A DNA stretch of 64,000 nt from Amblyomma americanum (GCF_052857255.1 NC_135505.1:26985999-27049998); one strand, 5' to 3'. Shown: positions 1 to 11,844, counted from the first letter of the stretch. A program made the numbers and translations. The notes: generated from the letters alone by a model not told the origin.

Positions 1-130
1 AGTGAAAGAAGAAAGAGGTGCCGTAGTGGAGGGCTCCGAATTTCGACCACCTGGGGATCTTTAACGTGCACTGACATCGCACAGCACACGGGCGCCTTAG
101 CGTTTTTCCTCCATAAAAACGCTGCCGCCA
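1..130 (-). repeat. Tick tRNA-derived SINE, truncated at window edge
   Basis: Reverse complement of the SINE body seen in full at 2123-2395: the ggagccctccactacgg block, the ggtggtcgaaat block, the tgcacgttaaaga block and the aaaaacgc stem. It ends at about 130, where the duplicated block shared with 28,260 and 59,600 begins. The rest lies outside the window. Confidence 0.75.
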
Positions 131-2111
131 AAGTCCAGATTTGGAAGAGATGACGGGGAAAAATCTCCATTTTGACAGCACCAGCACTGTAGCAGGAAAG
201 AAAGCTTACTTTTGAAACAAAAAATAGAAATGTGAATATTAGACCAGGTATTTAAAATTAACTCCAGGAATTCGACGAAGCTATAAACCATAACAAAGAG
301 GAGGCTGATTTTTTTTAAGGTACCTTGCGTAATACCACGTTCGGTGCAGATGTTTTAGGTTCAGTGGGCAAGGTACTGCAAATCTTTCACCAATGAATTC
401 TGCAGAAACCCACACGGCTGGGGCCAATTTGTACAAACCTGCAAAGCAGGTTGATCGAAAGCCTAGAATATTATAGAACCAACCTAGAGAACATAAAACA
501 CAAGAAAAGGCTGGTATAAATACTGCAATTGTATTTGTACTTGAACACAAGTATGACATGACTAGACTAGTAGTGCATAAGCATATATCACCCGTCTAAA
601 TACATGACCAGAGCATGCTTTTGCACGCATACAACCTCAATTGGAGCCTACATATGTCTAGTACAAATATCAGTGGCATGACATCAATGCTTTGCCTTCT
701 TGAACATTAGCTTCTCCAGTTCCTTAAGTTCATGCTCAAGGTTTGCATTTCCTGGTGCTAAAAGCACGCGGCCACTTTCTACCTTACTCTAGTATTTCTG
801 CTCTATATCTGAGTTGATCATTTGCTCAGCACTATTGAGCAACGCCTTGTGCGCACTACTCAGTCCTGCAATTTTCTTGTTGGTGCTTCAAGAGTAGGCT
901 TCTTCGACGTAGTATCTTCCGCCGCCTTCTATTTGCCTGTGTTTTCTTTGTCACTTACTCTTTGTACGTACTTCGATCGAGATTGCTTCATACTCCTAAA
1001 TAGGTCATAGCTGAGAGGCGCCTTGCTTGCCGTCACCATCACAGCGCTGAAGAAAACATTTAACATTGCATATTTCATTAATACTAGCAATGCTCAGAGC
1101 TACATCTATCTAGTAGGTGCTTGTTTTCGCTGAAGCCTCGTTCTAAGACGGAACTGCCATATGGTAAAGAAATAAGTGTTTTATGAGTTTTGAAAGCATG
1201 GGATATCTTCTTCACCTGTGATAGTCTTCAGGCGAAATATCCTCGCTCAGGAGTCATCCACCTGTTTTAAGGTGCAGAAAGCCTCTGTCGCCATCACATT
1301 TTAACATGTGTCATTCATCAACGACAGATGACACTTGATCATCAGCTACAACCTGAGGCAGCTGCCCCGCAATATAGCGCAAGATCCGCACCTCTTGGTC
1401 AGAATCTTCATACTGTGAGGCAAGAAGCGGTGCATGCATGATCACTTTGTTAGTCAGAGGGAGATTCTGAAGCAGCGCCTTTGAACAAGCAAGGTAAATT
1501 TGCTGTATTTCAAGGTTGGACATTTTTTTCTCTACGCGTTCCCTGCCTTTCATTGCTTTCTCTGTGTCGAAGCCATTTTCCGCCCGCGCTTCCAGACGGA
1601 TGCATTCTCCAGGTTGAGTTTGGTACGGTCTTCTTCATTTTTGTTACTAAAAACATCACTTCTTAAACTGCGGCTCAAAACTCGGCGTAATTATTCCCGA
1701 ATCGCATCATGAAAGACATGCAGGAGTGATTCCTGCCTTTGATAAAAACTCTGGAACCCGCTGGAGAGCTCGGCAGCAATTTTGAAAAACAGCACCTATG
1801 CGTAAAGGGTCTTGCTGCTAAAAGCTGTGTAGTGTCTCTTGCGTTGGGTCTAGGCATCTCGTCGCTGTCAAGCAGTGTTCTTTTCTAAAAAACAATCTCA
1901 GTGGAGTGAATTGTTATTGCACACGAGATAGAGAGTCCTGTAATATCAAACAACAGTTAGAGACGCGTGAGGAAGACATGAGGCGCTATTCCCAGTATTT
2001 CTCCGTTGTCCGTCATGCCCACAGCACGCACAGGATGCTTAAATAATAGTAGACATCTCTCACAATTTCACCGACATCAGAGCAAAACGAATCCAAGTAT
2101 TTTGAAAATGC
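131..2111 (-). pseudogene. hAT-transposase-derived gene, C-terminal half, copy 1 (block X)
   Basis: Broken minus-strand coding sequence, paralogous to 28,190-30,480 and 59,461-64,000. Recognisable pieces run from high to low coordinates. One near 1660-1500 carries ENASVWKRGRKMASTQRKQ. One near 1420-1310 carries QLPQVVADDQVSSVVDEWHM. Near 1150 is VLERGFSENKHLLD, followed by a lysine-rich tail ending KELEKLMFKKAKH and a stop near 690. The E-R-G-F-S element is the hAT C-terminal signature that holds the catalytic Glu and dimerisation region. Frames change several times and contain stops, so this copy cannot encode a full protein. The family looks like a transposase-derived gene of the kind found in many copies in ticks; whether the ancestor was domesticated or a transposon is unknown. 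Confidence 0.55.
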
Positions 2112-2122
2112 ATTGTGCAGTC

Positions 2123-2395
2123 CCGGATTCGAACCCGACCGCGGCGGCTGCGTTTTTATGGAGGAAAAACGCAAAGGCACCCGCGTGCTGTGCGATGTCA
2201 GTGCACGTTAAAGATCCCCAGGTGGTCGAAATTATTCCGGAGCCCTCCACTACGGCACCCCTTTCTTCTTTCACTCCCTCCCTTATCCCTTCCCTTACAG
2301 CAAGGTGTCCAGCGATATATGAGACAGATACTGCGCCATTCCATTTCCCCAAAAAACCAATTATTATTATTATCTCCAGACAGATTAATATTACA
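2123..2395 (+). repeat. Tick tRNA-derived SINE with (TTA)n tail
   Basis: The head holds ggattcgaaccc, a good RNA polymerase III B-box match. It continues with the conserved SINE body, a pyrimidine-rich stretch, an acgatatatgagacagatactgcgcc-like block and a short TTA repeat tail. The same variant recurs at 4441-4690 and, reversed, at 1-130. Confidence 0.8.
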
Positions 2396-2639
2396 AATTT
2401 CCACGCAGGAATATTGTGTATCTTCCGGCAGTAGACATGAACCCGCATAATTACTTGCAGCGCTTGTGTGCTTAACAACGCATTTAGCTCAGCACAAAAG
2501 AGCAGGCTAAATAGTTGTTTCAATAACCTTTTGTGCGTGGTGTAGATTTATCGCACCGAGCATTAGTGTCCATCACTCGTCTTCAGATGTTGCGCCTTTA
2601 GTTGTGGTTTAATTTTTCGCGACGATACAATTGACAATA

Positions 2640-2990
2640 TTTTCAGCAAGCAGCCCACAGATTGCCAAACTTACTGCGTTTTCCCCATATTGCAAAAAAT
2701 GTTTTTACTTTCCAGCAAGCAACTTGCGCTTCAGGTATCCCGAAAACTATTGCGTCTTCAATTTTGAAAGTCCAAATTGTTAACGGGTAACAATTTCGTT
2801 GAGATGCCGACCAACGTGGTCCGTGCAGAAGGCTCGTACTGCACACTCGAATATTTCCTTTGGCTCTCCAAGAGACAGCAGCACCATACTAGAACGTCCT
2901 GCGTTTTCAACTTGCTTTAAGACGTTAGTATAGGAGCTAATGCTTTTGCATGTCACGAAATAGCCATCGTTCCTCTTGGAGCTTTCAGGT
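2640..2990 (-). pseudogene. Degraded unrecognised protein-like segment
   Basis: One minus-strand frame reads LKQVENAGRSSMVLLSLGEP and continues for about 40 residues (ending near HVGRHLNEIV), then is interrupted by stops. A second frame stays open over 2643-2846. Residue content looks protein-like, but I do not recognise the family. It occurs only inside the 2.6-kb insertion, and no paralogue was seen in the other units. Confidence 0.25.
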
Positions 2991-2999
2991 GCATCCCAC

Positions 3000-3825
3000 G
3001 TGATCTAAAAAATTGTGCCCTTTATGAGTTTGTAGCTCAAGTTCTTGATTTGTCCCGGGACTTTAACGAATCTTTAGCAAAAAAGAAAAACCGGTCTTGA
3101 TCACATCTTGGATTACGCATAGTTGATATTACAGAATAGTTAAACGGCGCTTATTTCTTTAAGGGTAATTGGTATGTCTGATTCTCTATAGTACGTTAGC
3201 GAGAAGAAAAAAAAAACCATCTAGAAAGTCGTGGTTTAAATGCTACTAGGAAATGTTCCTATAGACAGACGCTAACATGACGTATTGTCCGCCACGCATG
3301 ATCAACACAATCATTGAAGAAAACACATTTTATAGCCGTTTTAAAGCGAGGAATTGATAAAAGGGAATACGGGTTGCTATACCTCGCCTTAAAGAAAAAC
3401 GATCACTTATCGCTGATGTAAAGGTCAGCCATGTTCTTAATATGGTGTGCTTTCATAGCCGGCCATAAGTGTTCATTACAACCGCTAATTGTTTGTCGGT
3501 TAAAATCGAGGTACGAATCCGAGGCAGTAATGTGACCAAAAAATTTGGCACGTTTATCTTTACTCTATTTGGTTATTTAGTATAAACCGTATATACTGTA
3601 TTTACTCTCGTAATTTGTACCCGCGCATATTTTGCGCGCCTACAACGTTTCACCTCGATTTTTGGGAAAAAAATTTAAGGGGGACACTTAATCTCCGACT
3701 TATGGTTATGGCGCGAGAGCTAACGGGTTAACGTTCATATATGCACTCTTCGTAATTCTGTACTTAACAGTTACAGATCCCTGGTGGTCCTCATACCAAT
3801 CTTGGCGAAGTAGTGCAGTAATTCT
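3000..3825. other. AT-rich stretch without recognised genes
   Basis: Interior of the 2.6-kb insertion. A motif near 3585-3640 (tatactgtatttactctcg followed by gcgcgc-rich sequence) resembles the ends of old DNA transposons. No reading frame or paired inverted repeat could be confirmed. Confidence 0.3.
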
Positions 3826-3829
3826 GGAG

Positions 3830-4430
3830 CAGTATAGTGCAGCGGTTAAGCGATGCGCCACTGCCCTGAGACGGCAGATGCGGCCACCGGTGGGACTTGT
3901 CCGACCGAGGTTGCTGGGATCTCGCGATTATTCATTAATTTAACAGCCGCCTGCCACGATGCGCAGTTTTCTCGCTAATCATTGGGCAAGTTGTGATGAC
4001 GTCATAAGGTCGCATGACCTAGCTGGCCCACCTGGCTCGTAGGTTGCTTCTCTGAAAAGTTTTCGGGGATTTTTCGCTCACAGACAGCGACGCCGACGCC
4101 GGATTTTCTACAACACAAGCTCCTTCAAGCCAATTCGTACGACCGGCGAAATCGGTAGCGTCCGGGCACTGACGCAGCACCACGTGACCCGGCGTCAGCT
4201 GGATCATCCTCATCCGCGGACGGCGCAGGCTTCGCAATCCAAAAACGGACGCGTGGGTTGCACACTGCCGCCTGAGCTGCAGTCTGCTCCGCTTTCAGAA
4301 GTACAGCTCTTGAGTGTGCGTTCTCATCCCTAAGTGAGCTCCCTGATTAACCTCAATTACTGCCAATCTCGCTTATTTTATATTTTAAGATGATGTGGCC
4401 GCTTTTGTGCGATTAAACTGTCCTAAGCGG
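3830..4430. repeat. Probable interspersed repeat, tRNA-like at one end
   Basis: It starts with tagtgcagcggttaagcgat, similar to a tRNA-like A-box region, and continues through GC-richer DNA (gacgccgacgccggatttt near 4090) until the second SINE. It is single-copy in this window. The repeat call rests on resemblance to tick repeats recalled from memory. Confidence 0.3.
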
Positions 4431-4440
4431 CGCGGTGCCA

Positions 4441-4690
4441 TCCTTTGCCCGACCGCGGTGGCTGCGTTTTTATGGAGGAAAAACGCAAAGGCACCCGTGT
4501 GCTGTGCGATGTCAGTGCACGTTAAAGATCCCTAGGTGGTCGAAATTATTCCGGAGCCCTCCACTGCGCACCCCTTTCTTCTTTCACTCCCTCCCTTATC
4601 CCTTCCCTTACTGCAAGGTGTCCAACGATATATGAGACAGATACTGTGCCATTTCCTTTCCCCCAAAAACCAATTATTATTATTATCATT
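4441..4690 (+). repeat. Tick SINE, second bracket copy, 5'-truncated
   Basis: Same SINE variant as 2123-2395. It begins at gaccgcggtggctgcg, so it lacks the B-box part of the head, and ends in ttattattattatcatt. It is followed directly by tgtgcagtctgcattcc, where block Y paralogy resumes. Confidence 0.75.
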
Positions 4691-4696
4691 ATTGTG

Positions 4697-5830
4697 CAGT
4701 CTGCATTCCCCAACATCGACAAGATTTGGGTTCATCGTTTCTTTACGTCTCGACTTCACACACTTCGTTACATTGGGTCCGTCACTGAAGAAATAAAGCA
4801 GCCCTTGGTTAGGTAGCTACGTTAGAGCATCCTCTGTGCAGTCTACAATTATATGTCCAGTGGCAAGACCGAGGTTAAAAGAGTTCAACTGTTCAAGTAC
4901 AACCTGTTACACACATACGCAGAAATATGTGACCGCCACATCTTACTGCTGCACACGCTGCGAAAAAAAAATATTCGCATGACACAACTCTGTCACAATT
5001 TTCAATTTAATTGAGAATCCAGACTTCTGAGATTACATAGGAAATCGTTGCCCTTCCATAGGTGAAATTCTTCGCCACGTCGCTGGCAGGAAACTTTTTT
5101 ATAAATGCATGTTGCTGTGTCCCCCCACGATTAGGGAAACTGATACAACTGACATTGCAAATATAGCTTCAGGTTCGCACCCTTAATCTTGCAATGCGGC
5201 ATGTGGCTTGCCCTGTGAAAAATCTATTGTAGCGTGTAGAGTCTTGGGCGCTAGAAGTATACCATTTGAATCTCACTTCTTTGCTGCTGCCTCCAGATGT
5301 TCTTTTCATGCTTGCATGGTGCTTGACAGCAGCAGCACGATGCTGAGCACAGATTTTCACGTTGCATAGGATGCAAAAAGCATGTGTCCTTGACGCCTGG
5401 CCTGCACCAAAGGCTGATCAAATCCCCGTTGCAGTCGAGTCCATTCAGCACTGATGTGGTAAATTTTATGCACATCCCTGCAAAAGAAAAAATTACCAAA
5501 GGAAAAGGTCAAAACCCAGTATTTTCGCTACTATAGCAACCTAACTATATTCAAGGACCGATTTTTTTCAAGCCCCAGAGCGACCACAAAAAGTCTTGGG
5601 AGGCCTTGTTCTCCGCCGCGGCGATATGAAATTGAAAATCAGACTGCTGCACGTTTTAAGACTCGACGACGCCCTAAACAAACTTTTAAAAAGTTCTCCA
5701 TCACGTTACATTGGCGCCAATGCGGTAGCAGTAACTGATGCACCTGCAACACAATTCGACAATGCAAACGTGATTCTATCGACAAAGACCCCCCCAGCAT
5801 ACAAAAAACCTCTCAGAAAATAACCGGTGC
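4697..5830 (-). pseudogene. hAT-derived gene, N-terminal half, copy 1 (block Y)
   Basis: Paralogue of 30,481-31,290. Minus-strand pieces include a zinc-finger-like exon at about 5460-5170, which preserves the Leu-Asp/Asn-Gly-Leu-Asp-Cys-Asn-Gly-Asp start but has a frameshift before the Cys/His region. A second piece near 4760-4690 carries NPNLVDVGECRLH. The matching copy at 30,935 reads far better, so this copy is the more decayed. In the ancestral order block Y lies 5' of block X on the minus strand. Confidence 0.45.
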
Positions 5831-6475
5831 GTCAGGACACCGGCACATTTGAGACGCCACGTGAAAAAACACATGCGACACGTGCATTAAAAACGAAGTG
5901 CGGCGCTAAAACACGATTGTATCACTAAAAAGTTCAACCCGCTAATTCATTCCCGTCTGTTCTGCCGCTTCAATTAAAGCAATGCAAGCGACGACACCGT
6001 CGCTTTTCCTTGTACACATTCCCGCTCAAATGGACGGCGTCGGTGTTCGCAGCACGTGTTAAATGCCCAATGTCTACGTCATACACACTGGAGGCATTGA
6101 CATTTTCTGAACAAAGCTTCCGCTTTAAATGGACTCACCTTTGCTCACATTGAATGCGTATAGAAAGGAGTGTTTGACACCGGTGGGGAACATCCGAACA
6201 AAACCGCCTCTCGGCACACACACGAACCAGGCACGTGCCTTTCCCTTGTTGCGTCTTTGCGACTGGACTGGATTGGATTGAATTGACATCTGATAACTGG
6301 CAGAACTGCTGGTTGCCAATGTTGCTCCTATTTTTCGCTAAATCTAGCTTGAAGTCGGCGCATTTTGGCGCAGGTTGGCGCAATTTCAGCAATTTTCGCC
6401 CTTTTGGCGCAGCTTGGAGAACAAGTTCCCAGTTGTATCAAATGACGCAATTGCTACAGCTCTTGCACCTTTGAA
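5831..6475. other. Upstream region of the hAT-derived gene, with a TTGGCGC cluster
   Basis: No reading frame. Paralogous to 31,640-32,320. At 6355-6420 the motif ttggcgc recurs (ttttggcgcaggttggcgc, then cttttggcgcagcttgg). TTTGGCGC fits the E2F consensus TTTSSCGC. The position, 5' of the minus-strand gene, would suit a promoter, but the motif may simply be a short decayed tandem repeat. Confidence 0.3.
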
Positions 6476-6479
6476 AAGG

Positions 6480-8520
6480 TTGTATGCACGCGATGCGTTT
6501 GAAGCACGCCGCGTGGAGCAGCGGAGAACCTCCATTCGTAGCAGTAAGGAGTCTCATGCAGATAACTACAGTACAGGCAGCGGGTCTGTCATACCACTGG
6601 TCAACAGACTCAAGGTTCATTGGCTCTATATACAAGACACTTTAGATACAACCTTCGCTCTACAACACCCAAGCAAGCAAACCAACCAAATCGCGCGCCT
6701 TGTCCGCAGAGTGGCAACACGAAATTTCAGGCTGTCGGAGTGGGAAAACCTTGATATGAAAGGCGCGATCGTCACCAGCTGCTTGACTTATCACCCTCCT
6801 TATCATTTGCTCACAAAAACAAAAAAGACATCGTTTTATAAGAATTATAAATAACTGCGCCAAAAGAGAGCACCAGTGAAGAAGCACACGGGGCAAGCGT
6901 ATTATTGTTCTGATAATGCCGTATCAACTAGCCCCTCACCGCACTCAAGACAACGTTCATATGGTTATTAGAAAACCGACCACCTTAGCGCTGCGCCTGC
7001 CATGATTCGCTTCCTCAAACTGCTTACTCACAACAGGCACTTACAGCACAGTCTCGGAGTTACTCGAATCTCAACGAAGCGACCGTATACTTCGACTAAC
7101 CTGCCAAGAAACCTGAAAACGCCGCATACGGCATCTACACCTGGCCACCACCACATGCTAACCTGCACCCTAATGTCAAGTACACACTGCTGCTGTATAC
7201 ACTGTAAGGGGGCGGAGGATTTTTCAAGCCGCAAATGTACGCTTTTCCCTCCACCTCCTTCCACTTCTTTGTGGAGAACAAAACTTCTATGTACGTATGT
7301 AAATCATCCCGCCTGACATCTGGGGGCCAACTGCGCATCAAATCTCTACCAAGAAATGTGGGCAGCGACCTACACACTGACAGACGGCAGGCCCGAGCTG
7401 GATATTAAACGAAACACCACACAGGCAGATCAGACATTCTCTACGTGGAGGCGGCACAGCACAATTTATTAGGCCGATACCGCGGTGGCTCAGTGATTAT
7501 GGCTCTCGCATGCCGACCTGAAAGGCTGGGCACAATCCCGCCCACGGCAGCCGAATTTCAATGGAAGCGAAATACCAGAGCCCCATGTACTGTGCGATGT
7601 GTGCACGTTAAGAATCGCGGGTGGTCGAAATTTTCGGGGCCCTTCAACTGGGCGTCCCTGATAGCCTGCGTCGCTTTTGGACTTCAAACTCCCCTTAACC
7701 GAACCAAACACCCCACAAGGCTTTTATACCATGTCTGCGCCTACGAGGCTGGCACCGCCAGCGCCACAGGCACCCTCCACGCCACAAACCCTATGGAGGC
7801 TGAGGGCGCGGCCATCGCCTTGGCACCCATATGCGCTACCCAAGGTCCCGACGTCACTGAATTCTCCACCGACTCCTAAGATGCCCACCGTTACTATCTG
7901 CAAAGAAGCACCTCACCAACCTCAATACACCTTCTCCGATCACGACCCAAGCTTACGCAGGAGAAAACCGTCACCTGGGTTACTGGTCATGCCTCGATCC
8001 CCGGTAATGAGCCCGCTCACGCGCTGTGTCGCGAACTATCACCCTGGGCCCGTAACGGCGGATGCCCTAACCCACGCAGGAAACTTCGCGGGCTCTCCTC
8101 ACATACCACGGAAATGCTACTCCTTTGAAAAGCAGCCGCTTCACACTCCCACCGCCTCACCATACACTAGATTCGAAATGCAATGCGGTCTGGCGGCAAT
8201 TGAAGACACACTTCTGCATTTCCTCTTCCTTCATTGCTACTACCCTACATTGACACACACACTTTGCGCAAAATGCGGGGCGGTGATCGGCACCCTTATG
8301 CAATACATGTAGGAATGCCACCAACCCATGGCAGTTCCCTCCATACCCATCCCATCCCCCTCCTCATGGGAGGCCACTCTGCGAGCTGCTCAACGAACTG
8401 GCCAGACATGGCTAGTTGAAAGAGCTTTCCGTGAAGCCCATTTCCGTTTACTTTTGCCCCCAAGGGTGGGCTCTTGTCTGTTTTGTTCCTTTCTTAAAGT
8501 TGTTCCTCCTCCTTCACTTG
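6480..8520 (+). mobile_element. I/R1-type LINE, 5'-truncated, copy 1 (RT end and RNase H)
   Basis: Plus-strand non-LTR retrotransposon lacking its 5' part. The distal RT region carries QTNQIARLVRRVATRNFRLS and the Leu-Thr-Tyr-His-x2-Tyr-His element. Further on comes the approach to RNase H, interrupted by a SINE at 7477-7703. The RNase H middle (Pro-x-Glu-Ala-Glu-Gly-Ala-Ala-Ile-Ala-Leu-Ala near 7795) and the distal HASIPG region follow. The C-terminal knuckle near 8290-8410 carries the matching frame of ECHQPMAVPSIPIP and ends with QRTGQTWLVERA. The 3' end is a short TTCCTCC-rich tail. Many frameshifts make it inactive. The truncated start and the SINE are shared with other units, so it spread by segmental duplication. 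Confidence 0.7.
7477..7703 (+). repeat. SINE inserted in the LINE RNase H region
   Basis: Diverged copy of the tRNA-derived SINE: the ccgcggtggctcagtgatta A-box head, the aatttcaatggaagcgaaat body, the gtgcacgttaagaatc block and the ggcccttcaactgggcgtcc end. It sits between the Asp-Ala-Ala-Gln-His part and the following beta-strand of RNase H. LINE copies at 16.8, 33.2 and 50.9 kb hold a SINE at the same place. Confidence 0.75.
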
Positions 8521-10540
8521 AAGTGGATGGAACCCATTGTCCGTTTGCCTGAGACGGTGTGGTCTGCGTCGAGCCCACACACCTCGGAAAAGGCAATGAT
8601 GTGATTGCTGTCTAGTTTATTACATCAAGTTTTAACTGCATTAAATTAAATTGTCATGTTGATGGCGCGATGTAGTCCGTGGAAAAGTTGACAGATGCTG
8701 CTTGTATTTACTCTCCTGCAGCTAATATTTTTTTGGTTCTTGTTATGGCGGCCCCGTGATACACATTCAGGATGCTGATGCACATTCAGGATGTTCTGCG
8801 CGGCCTGTTCGACTACGCTGTACGCACTGGGTTATGACTGCACTGTCACGTCACCCGAACCATTTGGCCACCGGATTTATTTTCCACATTGACCTATGTC
8901 CCTGGCTCAGTGCTGAACACAAAGCTCCCGATAAAGATGTATTCCGGTAGTTGTAGAGGTGTCTGTTGCAGAGCAAAATTTAAGGCATTATCTTATAAGT
9001 CGTGAGGATGCTGACTTTGTAAAGAAAAGGTATATCCTGTGATTATAAGCAACCGCTCACAAAAGTAAGCAGTCCATGATATTTGAAAAAAGAGAAAGGT
9101 ACCGAGAAAGAAACGGTGTGCGTGAACCAGACACGGGCGCTTTTCTCGACAGGGAGCTCGAGTTCCCTTTTCTGGATATCCCGAAAAACAAATAAGTACT
9201 ATCGAAGTTTCTTTTGCTCTTTTTGCTTGTGCTACTGTGGCCACTTCAAATAGGTGGCGCGGCCCACCTAATTAAATTGAGCGTTTGTCTGTGTAATAAA
9301 CCTCCGAGTGCGTCTGTCTTTCCTGGACGCCTACGAGACTTTTGGGCTCCAATTTGCAGAGCTAAGCCGCCATCACGCCGATTCACAACATTTACAGCCA
9401 GTAAAAAGAAATAAGGCGCATGCTGCCACGGGTGTATAAACACTTATTTATTCGTCCATTTTATGTGTCTACATATACATATATGCTTGAGTAACAATGG
9501 TTTTCCTAGTTTTCGCACCACGCAAACCTTCCTTAAAAAAAAAACTACCCATGTATGCCTGGTCATGAAATATGCATTTCCGATGCTTAAAAAAACTAAT
9601 CTTACGAGGCATAAGTTTCTTTGCAGTCATACGTGCGTTAGATCTGACGCAGCAAAAGTAGAACGACCACGAAAAGAACGGCAAAACTGCTTGGCAGTGC
9701 TATTTGACGGTACGTCCCTGGTTCGAGGTATGTGCAGTCACGAAATACGAGGTGTACGAGTATAACGGACAGATTCTTTTCAGAGTCCTGACCCCGTAAA
9801 AATTTCGCCCAGTGCAGTAAATAGGTCCCACTCTTGAGCTTTGTTTGCAAGATGAAACACAGAGCGTATATTTTTAGCCACAGAGGCCGGCCACAGATTG
9901 ACCCCTCAGAAACCGTTGCACAGAAAGCGTACAAAGCTATGCCATGCGAACGATTCGCATTTATCATGTATACTAGTAATAAACCGCTTGACCAGAAAGC
10001 CTGCCACAGCATAACTGAAAAGCGATGTCTGTGGATGAATTAAGCAAAACGCCGCGCCCAACAGAAATGCGCGTATCTCGACGACTTATCTCGGTAACAC
10101 TGCGCCTATCTCACTAAAAAGCGTGATCCCTCAGATAGGGCATCTGCAAAAGTTTCCATGGCCTCACCGTATTTCCTCACGTCTATAGCCGCTGCTCATT
10201 TAACGGATGCATTCCAAACAGCACAGGCAATCGGCACAATATCGCAACAGGGTGCTTCCATCCTGGTCCTTTGTAGGGCCGGCCTTTGCCAATACAGTTC
10301 CAACTTTGGGTCAATTACCTGTACTGCTGGGCATATTGCTCTCAACCAACCGATGCTTCCAAATGCTTTCCACACTCGTCCGAAATTACTCCGGTACCAT
10401 AGAAGGAAATAGCAAGACTTCACTTCTTTTTGTGTGCTTTTTTTATTTATCTCTATCATGAGGGCCATGCAACTAACGCAATTCTTATCTGCCTTTTTCG
10501 TAAGTGCCCGTTAACCTGCTTCAATGGTTGCTAGCCGTTC
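8521..10540. other. Unit spacer D/E, copy 1
   Basis: Non-coding spacer conserved in all units. A degenerate remnant of the D segment lies at 8745-8890 (acattcaggatgttctgcgcggcctgttcgactacgc). A conserved stretch near 9300-9400 (ctggacgcctacgag, agctaagccgccatcacgc) follows, then AT-rich DNA. No intact gene was seen. Confidence 0.5.
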
Positions 10541-10549
10541 CGGAGGAAG

Positions 10550-11022
10550 CATGATGAAAACACACATGTATGGCACCCCAGATCCTTAAGCTACGAATGC
10601 TCATTCCAGAGTGTGCCCTGAGAAGAGGGTGCCGGCGCATGCACTCCCCACTCTCGGACCTCTGGACTCGGATATGCATGGGGAACCACTTGCGCAGTGG
10701 CATGAAAGCTGGCCTGGGGTCCTTCCTCGCGGTGCGTGAAGAAGTGCGTCTCGAGGTCGCTTATGTGCGGAAAACTCTGGCACCAATGGGGACCCAGAAG
10801 CGGCCCTCAGGTAGTGTCAGGAGATCGCCGTTGTTTGCAGTGACGCGTCAAGCTGGAAGATACGGTGCAGGACCGTCCGCAGTCGATGCACCTGTTCGGC
10901 TTCTCCGTGTGGAGAAGCCGGTGTCGGGTGAGGCCCTGCAGCCATCCGAAGCTCTTTGGTAAACCTTGCACACGAAGGGGAGCTCGCCCGTGTGGATCTG
11001 CTCTTGTTTGGTGACATGAGAT
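10550..11022 (-). pseudogene. C2H2 zinc-finger gene exon 2, copy 1
   Basis: Minus-strand exon after a good acceptor (ttctattcttacacag). It opens with the His half of finger 2, and the linker reads IHTGELPFVCKV. A frameshift follows. The frame then reads KSFGWLQGLTRHRLLHTEKP and CIDCGRSCTVSSSLTRH, two C2H2 fingers with His-Thr-x-Glu-Lys-Pro linkers. A stop follows after PDTT. The last finger survives out of frame, with its second Cys replaced (CPHWCQSF...LETHFFTH). It is therefore a pseudogene. It pairs with exon 1 at 12,282-12,487 through an intron that carries an RTE fragment. Confidence 0.65.
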
Positions 11023-11284
11023 CTGTGTAAGAATAGATAAAACAGATGGGCGAGGTGGCGTGCTAAGCATTGCAGCCTTAATGCCGGCTATGAGGAGGAA
11101 GACTGAAATAACCATTGCTTCAAAAAAAAAAGAATCATGCGGCCGTCAAGCAGTAAATGGTGTGCAGTGCGATGAGCCAACAATAGGATGTTTTGATGAG
11201 CTGTTAAAATGCATATCTTTTTATTTGCATTAGAACTAAGACAAAAAGACAAAATAAGGCAGGAACATTGTCTCTACATACATG

Positions 11285-11510
11285 AGTTGGATATTGAATA
11301 CCACCGAACTAGGCCACGAGCATACGTTCTCTGTCAAACGCAGGACTTCGTACCGACAGGAAACGGGAGTATATGTACTCTACTCGCAGAATTCGCCGAT
11401 TACCGTCTATGCGCGAGGACAATGGCGGTCCCCATCTGTGTCGCAGCTACGGCTTAGGCCACTGCTTGATGAGGTCTGCCACTGGGTGCAGCGACTGTAG
11501 ATTCATCACT
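11285..11510 (-). other. Intron-located conserved segment, copy 1
   Basis: Paralogue of the protein-like segment best kept at 38,789-39,061. It retains the aggcc/gtcgcagatggggacc core and the gaattctgcgag stretch but is not open here. It lies between the two zinc-finger exons. Confidence 0.35.
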
Positions 11511-11844
11511 GGCATTGCCTGTTCATGCTATTCGATGAGTCTCCGTAACGAACTGTACCATCTCCATAAAACCTACGCGAGCAAAACTCGCCTCAGTGCT
11601 CCTAAGCCTCTGCCATATAAACGCCACGGCTATCAGTTCTTTCCTCTGAAGGAAGACGACTGTCATGACAGCTTCGCCATGGAAGGCAATGACATGCATG
11701 CCGTTCTAACAGCGCATTTGCCTATTGAATGACCAGACTACAAACTGAGCACCCTCTCCCCATCTCTAGAGGAACGCAATGATTGAAAATGTGGCGTTTT
11801 CAGGGGTATATATGTATCTGCTCGTTGACCATCAAAAGCCTGAA

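Larger units (their letters stand above)
2112..4696. mobile_element. 2.6-kb insertion bracketed by two same-direction SINEs
   Basis: Paralogues at 30,470-30,500 run straight from block X into block Y, whereas here about 2.6 kb intervenes. The segment begins and ends with copies of the same SINE in the same direction. The sequence attgtgcagtc occurs at both outer edges, at about 2112 and again after the second SINE near 4690. The interior holds a degraded protein-like stretch, AT-rich DNA without recognisable content, and a GC-richer repeat. It could be two SINE insertions with later growth, or one composite event. Confidence 0.5.

Noticed and set aside
2077..2523. 148-residue minus-strand frame
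   Set aside because: It lies over the SINE and reads the reversed SINE body; not a gene.
7445..8312. 144- and 211-residue frames over LINE copy 1
   Set aside because: They mix SINE and LINE sequence in wrong frames; proline-rich content comes from reading RNase H out of frame.
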